34,798 bases of DNA from Chloroflexota bacterium (GCA_022616515.1 JAKEEQ010000035.1:1-34798), one strand, 5' to 3'. Positions 7,599 through 17,016 are shown, counted from the stretch's first letter. Translations and numbers: made by a program. The notes: generated by a model not told the origin, from the letters alone.

Positions 7599-8639
7599 AT
7601 GACATTAGATGGAATTTCGGAAGCAACCATTTCGACAAACCGAATCTCAACAAGAATTTTATCCAGTGGTGATGGCGAACCAGCCATTTTTCTACACGGC
7701 AATGTGAGTACGGCAACATTCTGGGAGGAGACAATGCTGGCATTGCCAGACGGATTCCGTGCAATAGCTTATGATCAACGGGGTTTTGGCGGGGCAGATA
7801 TAAACAAGAAGATTGATGCGACACGGGGAATGGGCGATTTGTCGGATGACCTGAAAGCCTTGATGGACAAACTAGGCTATGAGCAGGCCCACCTTGTTGG
7901 GCATTCCGCGGGTGGCTCGGTGCTCTGGCGCTTCATGATGGATTATCCAGAAATGTGTAAAACTGTGACACTGGTGGACCCCGGTTCGCCATATGGCTTT
8001 GGCGGAACTCGCGGACTCGACGGGACGCCAAACTGGGAAGATCACGCGGGCAGCGGCGGCGGTACAGTCAATCCCGATTTTGCGAAGGCCCTCGCAGCCC
8101 GTGACACCAGTGAGGAACAGGGATCACCGCTGTGGACCCTGCGTAGCTTCTACTTCAAACCACCTTTTATCCCGGACCGCGAACGGGAACTGCTTGAGTC
8201 GATGTTCGACACCCATGTTGGCGAACAGGACTATCCGGGTGATATGACACCGTCCGAAAATTGGCCCAACGTTGCACCCGGCAAATGGGGATTGATAAAT
8301 GCCCTGTCACGCAAATATCTCAAAGACCCCAAACACCTTTATGATGTCGAGGAAAAGCCCCCCGTCCTCTGGATTCGTGGTGCTGACGATCAAATTGTGA
8401 GTAATACCAGCTTTTTTGACCTTGCCACACTGGGCAAATTGGGGTTAGTGCCCGGCTATCCGGGTGAGAGCAAAATCCCATCTCAGCAAATGGTGGGCCA
8501 AACAAGGGTCGTTCTGGAAGCGTATCAGGACGCAGGGGGTTCGTACCAGGAGCTAGTGATTTCAGATGCAGGGCACACGCCTTATATTGAAAAACCAGAC
8601 GAGTTCAACACGGCCCTGCACACGTTTATTGGAGCCTAA
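7599..8639 (+). CDS. Alpha/beta hydrolase
   Basis: This 346-residue protein has the alpha/beta-hydrolase fold. FLHGNVSTATFW at 31-42 holds the oxyanion HG motif. The nucleophile elbow GHSAGG gives S103, GADDQIV gives D264 as the likely acid, and DAGHTPYIEKP gives H326. The triad is complete. A lid-like insertion lies at about 135-230. There is no signal peptide, so it is cytosolic. ATG 7599 follows AAGGAG at about 11 bases. Such enzymes may be esterases, epoxide hydrolases or C-C hydrolases, and the sequence alone does not decide which. Confidence 0.9.
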   Translation: MTLDGISEATISTNRISTRILSSGDGEPAIFLHGNVSTATFWEETMLALPDGFRAIAYDQRGFGGADINKKIDATRGMGDLSDDLKALMDKLGYEQAHLVGHSAGGSVLWRFMMDYPEMCKTVTLVDPGSPYGFGGTRGLDGTPNWEDHAGSGGGTVNPDFAKALAARDTSEEQGSPLWTLRSFYFKPPFIPDRERELLESMFDTHVGEQDYPGDMTPSENWPNVAPGKWGLINALSRKYLKDPKHLYDVEEKPPVLWIRGADDQIVSNTSFFDLATLGKLGLVPGYPGESKIPSQQMVGQTRVVLEAYQDAGGSYQELVISDAGHTPYIEKPDEFNTALHTFIGA

Positions 8640-8673
8640 ATACTGGATAATGTGTATCAGTTTTACTTACGAA

Positions 8674-9600
8674 CTAGCTCTGATAAAGCACAAGCTTTTC
8701 GCGAATTTCACGGGCGGCGTGATTAAGTTCAGCATCGGTGAAGTAACGTGCCGCTTCTTCATAAGCCGATAGAGCGTTATCCATGTCGCCCTCGCGTTCC
8801 CATAGTTGGGCAGCAGCATTGAATAGATGTCCAAGTTCAGCTACGGCGTTGATCTGGTACATGTAATATGCGGCCTTCTGGAAGTGATCAAACACCTCGT
8901 CAGTGGGACGCTCGTCAAGCAGACTGATTTTCATCATGGACTGGTGCACTTTGCCCATGCTGTGCAAGTCGCCATTTTGCTCGGCGGCCAACAAGGCACG
9001 TTCGACGTAGGCCCACGCCTGATCAAAATCGCGCTGTTGGGCATAGGCGTGACCCAGGTTTCCCAACACCTCCGGAATGAGCCTGTGCTGAATATCAGGA
9101 TGCCATTTGTGCATACCCTGCAAGCGCATCATCGCTAATTCCATAAGCAGAATAGCAGTGTCAATGTCACCGCGCTCCAGATTGGCCCCACCTTCATTGG
9201 ATAGTGCAAACACAACCTGATATTCCTCATCGTGCGCTTCAGCGATGAGACGAGCCTGCTGGTAATGATAGATGGCTTCGTCGTAGTTACCTAACTCGCG
9301 GAAGACTTCACCAATGTGTGTCAGGGTGCTGGCAACACCTTCCATATGGTCTACGTCATTAAAGGCAATCTGGGCTTTCTGGAAATAGTCCAATGCTTCG
9401 GTGTAATTTCCAACCTCAAATGACAGCAAGGCGAGGATGTTGTACCCCTTACCAACCAGGCGCTGGTCGACGTGGCGGGCAACGCTCAACTGTCTGAGGA
9501 TGACTGAAATCGCCGTCGCACGATCCAGCTTGCCCTGGTAAAACTTGCGAACCGTACGATCATAGATATTTTCGATCATTCCATAAACTTGTTGAGCCAT
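8674..9600 (-). CDS. Tetratricopeptide-repeat protein
   Basis: This 308-residue protein has several TPR units. The clearest are GYNILALLSFEVGNYTEALDYFQKA (about 52-76), ASTLTHIGEVFRELGNYDEAIYHYQQA (about 88-114) and LGNLGHAYAQQRDFDQAWAYVERA, with a further one near the C-terminus (GHLFNAAAQLWEREGDMDNALSAYEEA). There is no signal peptide or attached domain, so it is likely a cytosolic scaffold. ATG 9600 has GAGG upstream. It converges with the hydrolase gene across a 34-base gap. Its partners are unknown. Confidence 0.87.
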   Translation of the reverse strand: MAQQVYGMIENIYDRTVRKFYQGKLDRATAISVILRQLSVARHVDQRLVGKGYNILALLSFEVGNYTEALDYFQKAQIAFNDVDHMEGVASTLTHIGEVFRELGNYDEAIYHYQQARLIAEAHDEEYQVVFALSNEGGANLERGDIDTAILLMELAMMRLQGMHKWHPDIQHRLIPEVLGNLGHAYAQQRDFDQAWAYVERALLAAEQNGDLHSMGKVHQSMMKISLLDERPTDEVFDHFQKAAYYMYQINAVAELGHLFNAAAQLWEREGDMDNALSAYEEAARYFTDAELNHAAREIREKLVLYQS

Positions 9601-9856
9601 GCCCGCTACCTCGAACTCAGGTTACTCTATGCTGCTACAGCGTAGGGCAGTCGTCAGATTGAGTCATCAGACTTTGGTTTATTTGAGGGATTAATTCAGG
9701 GATTACATTTGCACTATACGTGCATTGGTTAAAAGTTATCAAAGAATCTACTGGACATAAGTACAGATGTTCTATTGTCCTGGAGTCCGGTGTATCGGTG
9801 GTACAATTCAGCGATAATGTATTCGACTTCACACAATCCCAAAGGATACTTCCTAA

Positions 9857-11254
9857 ATGTCACTTGAAGAGACACATATCAAACGCGGCGTCTCAGAATT
9901 TTCTGTGGCGCAGCTCAGTGCTTCCATCAAGGGTCAGGTCATCACACCCGATGACGCCGGGTATGACAAGGCACGTACGGTTTTTTATGGCGGAATCGAC
10001 CGCCGACCAGCAGCTATCGTCCGGGTGCTGGATGCAAACGATGTTTCACAGGTTGTGGCGTTCGCACGAGAGAACGACATAGAACTGGCTGTCCGTGCTG
10101 GTGGGCATAGTGTTGCCGGGCACAGCGTCTCCGAAGGAGGAATTGTCCTCGACCTCTCGCAGATGAAGGGGCTGGATATTGATGTCAAAAATCGCACCGC
10201 GTGGGCCGACGCCGGTCTGACAGCAGGTGAGTATACCACTGCGACAGGTGCCCACGGCCTCGCCACCGGCTTCGGTGACACAGCGTCAGTTGGCATTGCC
10301 GGACTTACATTGGGTGGCGGGGCTGGCTATCTCGTACGCAAGTATGGATTGACCATCGACGACCTGCTGGCCGCCGAAATCGTGACCGCCGACGGCGAAA
10401 TCCGCCATGTGGACACCGATACACATCCCGATCTATTCTGGGCAATTCGTGGGGGCGGCGGTAACTTCGGTGTTGTGACGCGCTTTCAGTATCGGCTCCA
10501 CGAAGTGGATAAAGTGGTAGGTGGAATATTGATCTTGCCAGCGTCACCTGAGATACTCCGCTCGGTTGTTAAAGCGGCTGAGGATGCGCCGGAAGAACTG
10601 TCGGCGATTATTGCGGTAATGATCGCACCACCAATGCCCTTTATCCCCGCTGAACATCACGGTCAACTGATCACGATGATTTTGCCTGTCTATGTGGGTG
10701 AGGTGGAGGCAGGGTTGGAGGCTGTTGCACAGTTCCGCGCAATTGCTACTCCCCTTGCAGATATGCTCAGGCCAATGTCCTATCCAGAGGTTTACCCTCC
10801 GGAGCAAGAGGACTTCCATCCGATTGCTGCCGCTCGTACCATGTTCATTGATTCGGTCGATGAGCAGGCAACAGATGTGATCTTCGAATATCTTGGAAGA
10901 TCAACCGCTCAGATGGCGGTGGCTCAGATTCGCGTTCTCGGTGGGGCGATGGCCCGTGTGCCTGTTGAAGCGACCGCGTTTGCCCATCGCAGTCAGCCCA
11001 TCATGGCGAATGTCGCCGCGTTGTACCAGAATCCCGAAGATGCCGCCGTACATGAGGCGTGGGCGGCTGAATTCGCAGCGGCATTACGTCAAGGAAATAC
11101 GGGTGCGTACGCGAATTTTCTGGGTGATGAAGGTGAGGCACGTGTCCGGGAGGCGTATCCGGGTGCGACGTGGGAACGATTGACCACAATCAAGGCCAAG
11201 TATGACCCGACCAACCTATTCCGCCTGAACCAGAACATCCCGCCCGCGAAATAG
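9857..11254 (+). CDS. FAD-binding oxidoreductase of the berberine-bridge-enzyme family
   Basis: This 465-residue flavoprotein has a PCMH-type FAD domain (about 50-220) and a C-terminal BBE motif (YDPTNLFRLNQNI). RAGGHSVAGHS at 80-90 supplies H84, the usual 8-alpha histidyl attachment site. The second, cysteinyl attachment site of bicovalent members (G-x-C-P-x-V-G) reads GDTASVG at 140-146, with Thr142 in the Cys place, so FAD is probably held by one covalent bond. Members oxidise alcohols, sugars or alkaloid-like compounds with O2 as acceptor. AAAGGA lies eight bases before ATG 9857. There is no signal peptide. A terminator follows the stop. Confidence 0.92.
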   Translation: MSLEETHIKRGVSEFSVAQLSASIKGQVITPDDAGYDKARTVFYGGIDRRPAAIVRVLDANDVSQVVAFARENDIELAVRAGGHSVAGHSVSEGGIVLDLSQMKGLDIDVKNRTAWADAGLTAGEYTTATGAHGLATGFGDTASVGIAGLTLGGGAGYLVRKYGLTIDDLLAAEIVTADGEIRHVDTDTHPDLFWAIRGGGGNFGVVTRFQYRLHEVDKVVGGILILPASPEILRSVVKAAEDAPEELSAIIAVMIAPPMPFIPAEHHGQLITMILPVYVGEVEAGLEAVAQFRAIATPLADMLRPMSYPEVYPPEQEDFHPIAAARTMFIDSVDEQATDVIFEYLGRSTAQMAVAQIRVLGGAMARVPVEATAFAHRSQPIMANVAALYQNPEDAAVHEAWAAEFAAALRQGNTGAYANFLGDEGEARVREAYPGATWERLTTIKAKYDPTNLFRLNQNIPPAK

Positions 11255-11264
11255 CCTGTATCAC

Positions 11265-11297
11265 ACCGCAGTATTGTTCAGGTACTGCGGTTTTCTT
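11265..11297 (+). terminator. Rho-independent terminator of the BBE-family gene
   Basis: ACCGCAGTA (11265-11273) pairs perfectly with TACTGCGGT (11283-11291) over a nine-base loop, followed by TTTTCTT. Confidence 0.85.
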
Positions 11298-11423
11298 AAG
11301 CCGAAATACTTTGCCAGCTAAGTAAATGTTGTTTACAAACACTGAGAGCAGGACTTAAAGTAAATTGTTGATAACTCTTGCGTGCGGTTTTTTAAGGGCA
11401 AAATATTTTGCCAGCTAAGTAAA
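11286..11423. repeat. Imperfect 41-base direct repeat before the DUF6069 gene
   Basis: The segments 11286-11326 and 11383-11423 are near copies. Both begin TGCGGTTTT and end TTTGCCAGCTAAGTAAA. The first copy overlaps the 3' arm of the upstream terminator; the second ends just before the ribosome site of the next gene. About 56 unrelated bases separate them. Confidence 0.7.
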
Positions 11424-11436
11424 AAGGAGATTCAGA

Positions 11437-11886
11437 ATGACAACCTCAAGCCGTACTCGCTCCGTCGGTGCAGAGACAATCGCTGCGGGCCGCCTCCTTC
11501 AGGCGGCTGCCATCGCTGCGTTTGCTGCCTCACTGGTAAATGTGCTGGTCTATTTCGTCGTACCAGCGTTGTTCGATTTTTCGCTCGAAATCCCTCTGAT
11601 GGGTCCGGACTCAGAGATTGAACATCTGCCCGTCTATATGGTCATTTTCGCGACCGTTGCTGGTAGCATTGGGGCTGTTCTGGTGTTTGCCGTTTTCAAC
11701 CGCTTCACGGCTCGCCCGGTGAAAATCTTTCGCGTCATTGCTCTTGGTTTCTTGCTGCTTTCGTTTGGTCCGCCATTGTCACTGCCCGTTGCCACCAGTA
11801 TCCAATTGACATTGGCCTCTATGCATGTTATTACTGCCGCCATTGCGACGTATATGCTGACGACATGGGCACAGGAGACGTCGTAA
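11437..11886 (+). CDS. DUF6069-like integral membrane protein
   Basis: This 149-residue protein has four predicted membrane helices: about 23-47 (AAAIAAFAASLVNVLVYFVV), 67-87, 98-116 and 123-143. The layout and the FG-PPLSLPVA segment between the third and fourth helices fit DUF6069, a small membrane family common in actinobacteria and Chloroflexota. AAGGAG is nine bases before ATG 11437. The next gene starts four bases after the stop, so the pair is an operon. No biochemical role is established. Confidence 0.8.
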   Translation: MTTSSRTRSVGAETIAAGRLLQAAAIAAFAASLVNVLVYFVVPALFDFSLEIPLMGPDSEIEHLPVYMVIFATVAGSIGAVLVFAVFNRFTARPVKIFRVIALGFLLLSFGPPLSLPVATSIQLTLASMHVITAAIATYMLTTWAQETS

Positions 11887-11890
11887 CGCC

Positions 11891-12280
11891 ATGTTCACAG
11901 AGAAAGAATTTGCCTATCTGAAGTCACAGCCGCTGGCTCGTATTGCTACCGTCGGGCCAGATGGTCAACCCGACGTAGCTCCCGTTGGCTTTGAATTCGA
12001 TGGCACGGCGTTCTACATCGGCGGACACGATGTGACACAAACACATAAGTACAAGAATGTACAGCAGGGCCATGACAAGGTCGCTCTGGTGATTGATGAT
12101 CTGGTGTCAACCAGCCCCTGGAATCCACGCGGCATCCGAGTTTACGGAACCGCCGAGCTGGTTAAGCGTGAAGGACATGTTGGAGCAGGTATGTACATCC
12201 GTGTCATCCCCCAAATCTCATGGAGTTGGGGTGTCGAGGGACCCGCCAGACAGAAAACGATACATGCAAACCGTGAATGA
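11891..12280 (+). CDS. PPOX-class F420-dependent oxidoreductase (MSMEG_5819/OxyR-like)
   Basis: This 129-residue split-barrel flavoprotein begins MFTEKEFAYLKSQPLARIATVGPDGQPDVAPVGF, which matches the small PPOX-class family assigned to F420 cofactor use. HKYKNVQQG and DDLVSTSPWNPRGIRVYGTAEL are typical later segments, and IRVIPQISWSWGV is the usual end of the domain. It would carry out two-electron reductions with reduced F420, or bind a related deazaflavin or FMN. The last 15 residues are an unmatched tail. It is translated from the same transcript as the DUF6069 protein. No F420-synthesis gene is in the window. Confidence 0.88.
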   Translation: MFTEKEFAYLKSQPLARIATVGPDGQPDVAPVGFEFDGTAFYIGGHDVTQTHKYKNVQQGHDKVALVIDDLVSTSPWNPRGIRVYGTAELVKREGHVGAGMYIRVIPQISWSWGVEGPARQKTIHANRE

Positions 12281-12320
12281 TATGTCACGGACCACAAGTC
12301 TCAAGATAAGCGTGGAAGTG

Positions 12321-12355
12321 CAATGCCTCGGACTCATTCGAGGCATTGTGTTTTT
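12321..12355 (+). terminator. Rho-independent terminator of the DUF6069-PPOX operon
   Basis: CAATGCCTCG (12321-12330) pairs perfectly with CGAGGCATTG (12339-12348), with an eight-base loop and then TGTTTTTGTTT. Confidence 0.88.
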
Positions 12356-12362
12356 GTTTCCA

Positions 12363-13082
12363 TCAAAATGTATGGCTTGCTACTTGGCTGGTTTCAAGAA
12401 AAGTGATTCCAAGTGCATTCGCCAAAAACGTTTCGCCAGCAGGAGTGATCTTCACGGCTCGACTATGCGATACTCGTTTGATCCAGCCATTCTCAAAAAA
12501 TACGTCCGCGATGGCCGCGCCCAACGCTCCTGCGATATGATAATGTCGTTCGCTCCAATCCAGACAGGCATAAGCGAATTTTCTCTGTTTTTTCTTCAGC
12601 CGTTCTACATCAATCTGCCATGATGCAAACCATGTAACTCCTTTATCTGTCAGCTTATAGTTTTGTTCGTCTTCGTGCAGGAACGCTTGCTGAAGCAGCG
12701 CATTTGCGAGAGCTACGCCTAATTTACCGGCGAGATGGTCATAGCATGTTCGTGCATGGCACAACTCAGGTGAAATCTTTGTTGTACGCAAGTGTTTCGG
12801 CTCGACCACCGGAGCAACCAGCGAAAGTGCTTCCAGTAGTTCGGCAACTTCGTGATTCTTAAGTGAGTAATAACGATGGCGACCGGATGGCGTAACCCTG
12901 ATCAAATCGCCCTCCAATAACTTAGCCAGATGCGAACTGGCAGTTTGTGGCGTTACATGAGCACGATAAGCAAGTTCAGAAGCTGGTAGAGGTTCGCCAC
13001 CCATTAACGCCGACAGAATTTTGGCCCGTGTCGGTTCGCCGATAAGCGCCGCAGCTATTCCTAAATCTGGTTCCTGGAGCAA
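12363..13082 (-). CDS. ArsR-family winged-helix regulator with C-terminal domain
   Basis: This 239-residue protein has an ArsR-type winged helix at about 8-90. LGEPTRAKIL-like GEPTRAKILSALMGG, HVTPQTASSHLAKLLEGDLI (recognition helix) and GRHRYYSL (wing) are clear. A longer C-terminal region carries CHARTCYDHLAGKLGV at 107-122 and ACLDWSERHYHIAGALGAA, which recur in a group of long ArsR-like regulators. C107 and C112 could bind a metal or sense redox state. The start is TTG: AAAGGAAAG about seven bases upstream supports it, and no ATG fits. A short inverted repeat lies just upstream. Its targets are unknown. Confidence 0.88.
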   Translation of the reverse strand: MLQEPDLGIAAALIGEPTRAKILSALMGGEPLPASELAYRAHVTPQTASSHLAKLLEGDLIRVTPSGRHRYYSLKNHEVAELLEALSLVAPVVEPKHLRTTKISPELCHARTCYDHLAGKLGVALANALLQQAFLHEDEQNYKLTDKGVTWFASWQIDVERLKKKQRKFAYACLDWSERHYHIAGALGAAIADVFFENGWIKRVSHSRAVKITPAGETFLANALGITFLETSQVASHTF

Positions 13083-13105
13083 ATTGACACTTTCCTTTAC
13101 TTAAT

Positions 13106-13119
13106 CTTCTGCACAGAAG
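13106..13119. promoter_or_regulatory. Inverted repeat, candidate operator of the ArsR-like gene
   Basis: CTTCTG-CA-CAGAAG has six-base perfect arms and lies 24 bases upstream of the TTG start, next to the ribosome site. Autoregulation by the encoded winged-helix protein is an inference. Confidence 0.4.
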
Positions 13120-13364
13120 GACTTCCCAAGCCATGATCCCAATCCGAAATAATGACGGAAATTATCAATTAGGGGCTGCCATTTGTTGGGATCGCTATGG
13201 TGCTTGTTTTTGACAATTTCGTCCTGAGCATGGACTTTTACGACCTCTGCGTCTACAGCAGCCACATTACCCTCAGTACCAATAGGAATGATGTTTTTAC
13301 CGTCATGTGTTCATTGTACAATGAGAAGGCGACAACATGTTTCGGTTTTCATCGAAATATTGCA

Positions 13365-16300
13365 TCATCGCGAGTTAGGCGGTGATATGGCTGTCGGGAT
13401 AGTTATGATAGTTGGTACAGGTGTTTGCACCAATTGGGCAGGAACCGGGTCAACAAACAGGGTAAACCTTATGCTCCAGTATCCCCAAACGCGATTTACC
13501 CGCCCGCGCACTCGCCAGAAAAGGCGTCCGATTGGCAGCGGTGGGTCAAACACTAAAGAAGTTGCATTGCCTATCGAATTCTGGCGCATATCAACCGTCC
13601 GGTTCGCCACTACTTTGTCGTCAAACAAAAATACCCGGTAGGTGTTCGCATCGGAAATCGGGGTCCATGAGAATACCGGCGTACGATTGGTTGTGTGTTG
13701 TTGATGCCCGGGGGTCAATGGCTGGGGGATTTCCAATGGGCGGCACTTAAATTGCCCGAGATTAATGCTCTCAAGGTTACCAGACAGCTCTGTCACGGTC
13801 AGGTCATCCCACTTTTCTGGACCGTTAATCGTCACAGGCCCCGCCGCAAATACCATCACAGGCACGTTCACGCCTGCCGATGCGGAAATTTCAAAGGGAG
13901 CATCTCCATTTAGAATAGTCACTACAAGATTGGGGTGGATACATTGCGCGGTTACCTCTAAAGGAGGCGTGTCAGTTGAAGTCGGTGTAGGAGAAGTTTC
14001 GTCAACCTCATAGGCCCCTATGTCGCACTCCTCATCGCGTAGTACGCCGCGCTGGTCGGTTGCATAACCACAATTATAGCTCCCGTCAATGGCGGGGTTA
14101 TCAGCGATAGGCAGCAGGGCATTGGTTAGCGTGGGACCGCCATTAGCTTTCAGCAGGGGGTCAACATGTGCCCCCACATTAATAGTCCCTGCACTGACCG
14201 ATAAACAGCTTGTATCTGAAGTCAGATTGCCGCTGCCAATAATAAGGCCCACACAATCGTTACTCCCGCCCGGCGATGCGATAATGCTGTGACTGATATT
14301 TATCAGCCCCCCTGCGTTGAGGATAACATCACCCGATGTAGAAGCTACATTGGAAATGAGTGTCGCGTGCTTGATAACAACATTCGAGGACAGTGAAAAA
14401 ATTGCGCCCCCGTCTCCCCTCGCACCAGCATATGCTCCCCCAAGAGCGTCGTTACCGTAAAGCGTGGAATTATCTACATCGAGTGTGGCATCCATGTCAG
14501 CATAAATCGCACCACCCTGACCGTGTCCCGAATCCTGCAATAATGTCGCCGTTCCGCCCTGACTAACGTTGTCATACAAAGTGCTGCGCGAGATGGATGT
14601 ATCAGAGCCAGTCGCCAGATAAAGAGCAGCCCCCGACGCATTGCCACCTGCCGGGCCATTACCACCTTCGGTACGATTGTTGTAGAAGGTTGAATCGATT
14701 ACGTTTAATACACCGTTATTGGCAATTGCGCCGCCCTGTGCCTGACCACCTCCCACATCAGAATTTCCAGACCGCGCCAGATTGTTCGAAAAATGCGCCG
14801 TATCAACAATCAGCGTACCAACGTTATAAACACCGCCACCGCTCACGGTTGCACTTGCTTCACTCTCATCAAAGGTGCTTTCCACCGTATTCGCTGTGAT
14901 AGTCGTGTTTTGCAGCGTCAAAGTTCCCTGATTGAGCAGCCCACCGCCCCGACCTTCTTCACTTTCGGAGAAGATACGCCCATCTTCAACGGTGACGCCG
15001 ACCAATGTGAGATTTCCCGCCGGAGTAATATGGAAGATTCGGAAATTCGTGCTGTTGCCACTGATGCGATAACCTAGACGAGCTTCAATCGTGATAACCG
15101 ATATAATATCCGGCAGCCCGGCCTGACCTCCACTGACCGGCATTGGTGATGGATAGGCTTGCGTTAACTGTGTATCCACATCAAGAAAAATGGTATCTGC
15201 GCCGTTGCCCGCCGGGCAGCTACCCACTGCTGTGTCGGTATTCGCCGCATTGATAGCGTCAATCAGCGTACAACTCCCATTGACAACAATATCCTGTGGT
15301 TCCGGTGTGGGAGTCGTTGAAGGCGTCCATGTTGGCGTCAAGGTCGGTGGAACATCCGTGTTTGTCGCAGTGAAAGTGGCTGTATCGGATGGAGTTATTG
15401 TTTCGCTGGTTGGCGTACTTGTGCTCGTATTGGTTGGCGTGAATGTCAAGGTGTGAGTTGGAGTCGGCGTATTTACCATTGCTACCAATTCAAAGGCCCC
15501 TATATCGCAATTCACGTCGCGCAATTCACCGCGCTGGTCGGTCGCCAGCCCACACCCCGGATTGCCGTCCACTGCCGGATTTCCTGCCACGTCAAGAAGG
15601 GCATGGGTTTCAGTTGGGCCGCCGTTATTTGCCAGCAAACTACTGATATGTGTATCGAGAGTGATCGCCCCCGCCGAAATAATGTTGCAACTCACATGGT
15701 CAGTCAGGTTGTTCGTGCCCGACAGCACCCCCGAATTCACCATGCAATTTGTTCCGGGGCTGGTTCCCGCCAGAATGCTATTATTCATCGTGACAGTCGT
15801 CGGTCCGGTGAGATACAAATCTTCTCCGCTTGTGGTGCTGCTGTTATTCAAAAACGTAACATGATTAAACGTGGGAAACCCGCTGTTCGTGTAAAAGGCT
15901 CCTCCGGCAGCAATGTTACCACTTGTTTTCTGGCTGCTGTTGCCGCTAAAGGTGCTGTTGGTCACACTGCCAAATGTCATCCGGTTAAAGATCGCCCCAC
16001 CAGCGGCATTTTCGCCCGGTGACGAAACCATGACGATATTCGCGCTGAAGGTGCTGCCCGAAATTTGCATCACATTACTGGCATTAAAAATTGCGCCACC
16101 GCTGGAGGCTTCATGACCGGTGATGCCATCATTGCCGTAACCTTGTGCCAGATTATTGTGAAAGGTGCTGTTGGTGATGGTAGTGATCGTCGCCAGATTT
16201 GCGATTGCACCACCAATAGCGGGGCTTGAGGTGGAAGTCCCCAAACCACCTAATACCTGATTATTGATAAACTGGCTGCCGTTAATGCTGAGTGTACCAA

Positions 16301-16955
16301 AATTGTAAATCGCTCCGCCGGACGCGAAGCCCCCGTTGTCACCGTCGCTGCCCTGCGCAAGATTGTTGCTCAAAACTGTGTTCGTGAGATTCACTATGCC
16401 GAGCGAATAGATTGCGCCGCCTGTCGAACCCCGTCCATTGGTAACGCCGTTAGTGTGTATCGCGCTGTTATTTTGGACCGTGCTGTTCAGGAGGGTCAGC
16501 GTCCGCCCTGACGCCACATAAAACGCGCCACCACCCGCCGAAGCATTGTTCCCAACAATTCGCCCATTCTGGACCGTGATTCCATCCAGCGTTAGTGTGC
16601 CATTCGTCATAACATTGAACAGGCGGAACGATGTACTGTTGCCGCTGATGATCGAACCCATCCCGGCCTGAATCGTAATATTGGTAGTGATGTCGGGCAA
16701 CCCGGCCTGTCCACCAAGCAGCGTTGACGAACCAGAGTATGCCCCGGTCAGGTTCACATCGACATTCAATATAATTGTGTCTGCACCCATGCCCGCCGGG
16801 CAATTTCCAACGGATGCATCACTGTTGGCAGCGCGAAGGGCGTCAATGAGCGTACACGACCCGTCAACGGTAATGGAGCCAGCTTGAGTGGGTGAGAATG
16901 GGATTAGGCTAATAAACGAAACAACCAACACCAGGAAAATAAGCGCGCGCTGCAT
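13365..16955 (-). CDS. Large secreted beta-helix (CSLREA-like) surface protein with two homologous halves
   Basis: This 1196-residue protein has a signal peptide (core about 4-22, cleavage near TQAG). Each half starts with a CSLREA-like motif (SCTLIDALRAANSD at 33-46; SCTLIDAINAANTD near 557). Each half continues with repeated parallel beta-helix turns (GGAIYN..G, NSTFYNN-like) and ends with NNGGPT.TH/NALL...NPA-DG...C--ATDQRG-LRD..CDIGA-E. A Thr/Pro/Ser-rich linker of about 55 residues joins the halves. The C-terminal 170 residues hold a beta-sandwich-like domain (TPVFSWTPISDANTYRVFLF) and no membrane or sorting signal. GAGG lies before ATG 16955. It is probably released or surface-associated; adhesion or polysaccharide binding is a guess. 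Confidence 0.88.
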   Translation of the reverse strand: MQRALIFLVLVVSFISLIPFSPTQAGSITVDGSCTLIDALRAANSDASVGNCPAGMGADTIILNVDVNLTGAYSGSSTLLGGQAGLPDITTNITIQAGMGSIISGNSTSFRLFNVMTNGTLTLDGITVQNGRIVGNNASAGGGAFYVASGRTLTLLNSTVQNNSAIHTNGVTNGRGSTGGAIYSLGIVNLTNTVLSNNLAQGSDGDNGGFASGGAIYNFGTLSINGSQFINNQVLGGLGTSTSSPAIGGAIANLATITTITNSTFHNNLAQGYGNDGITGHEASSGGAIFNASNVMQISGSTFSANIVMVSSPGENAAGGAIFNRMTFGSVTNSTFSGNSSQKTSGNIAAGGAFYTNSGFPTFNHVTFLNNSSTTSGEDLYLTGPTTVTMNNSILAGTSPGTNCMVNSGVLSGTNNLTDHVSCNIISAGAITLDTHISSLLANNGGPTETHALLDVAGNPAVDGNPGCGLATDQRGELRDVNCDIGAFELVAMVNTPTPTHTLTFTPTNTSTSTPTSETITPSDTATFTATNTDVPPTLTPTWTPSTTPTPEPQDIVVNGSCTLIDAINAANTDTAVGSCPAGNGADTIFLDVDTQLTQAYPSPMPVSGGQAGLPDIISVITIEARLGYRISGNSTNFRIFHITPAGNLTLVGVTVEDGRIFSESEEGRGGGLLNQGTLTLQNTTITANTVESTFDESEASATVSGGGVYNVGTLIVDTAHFSNNLARSGNSDVGGGQAQGGAIANNGVLNVIDSTFYNNRTEGGNGPAGGNASGAALYLATGSDTSISRSTLYDNVSQGGTATLLQDSGHGQGGAIYADMDATLDVDNSTLYGNDALGGAYAGARGDGGAIFSLSSNVVIKHATLISNVASTSGDVILNAGGLINISHSIIASPGGSNDCVGLIIGSGNLTSDTSCLSVSAGTINVGAHVDPLLKANGGPTLTNALLPIADNPAIDGSYNCGYATDQRGVLRDEECDIGAYEVDETSPTPTSTDTPPLEVTAQCIHPNLVVTILNGDAPFEISASAGVNVPVMVFAAGPVTINGPEKWDDLTVTELSGNLESINLGQFKCRPLEIPQPLTPGHQQHTTNRTPVFSWTPISDANTYRVFLFDDKVVANRTVDMRQNSIGNATSLVFDPPLPIGRLFWRVRGRVNRVWGYWSIRFTLFVDPVPAQLVQTPVPTIITIPTAISPPNSR

Positions 16956-16988
16956 GGGAGCCTCATAAGTAACTTTTTTGGTCAAAAT

Positions 16989-17016
16989 AGTATACCGCGT
17001 GTAACAGGAAGTGCAA
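16989..17016 (-). promoter_or_regulatory. Candidate promoter for the beta-helix protein gene
   Basis: Read on the minus strand, TTGCAC (17016-17011) and TATACT (16994-16989) are 16 bases apart, about 34 bases before ATG 16955. Confidence 0.55.

Noticed and set aside
12093-12623. Plus-strand frame of 176 codons
   Set aside because: It runs through the end of the PPOX gene, its terminator and the antisense of the ArsR-like gene.
15453-16022. Plus-strand frame of 189 codons
   Set aside because: It is antisense to the beta-helix repeats and has no ribosome site or domain.
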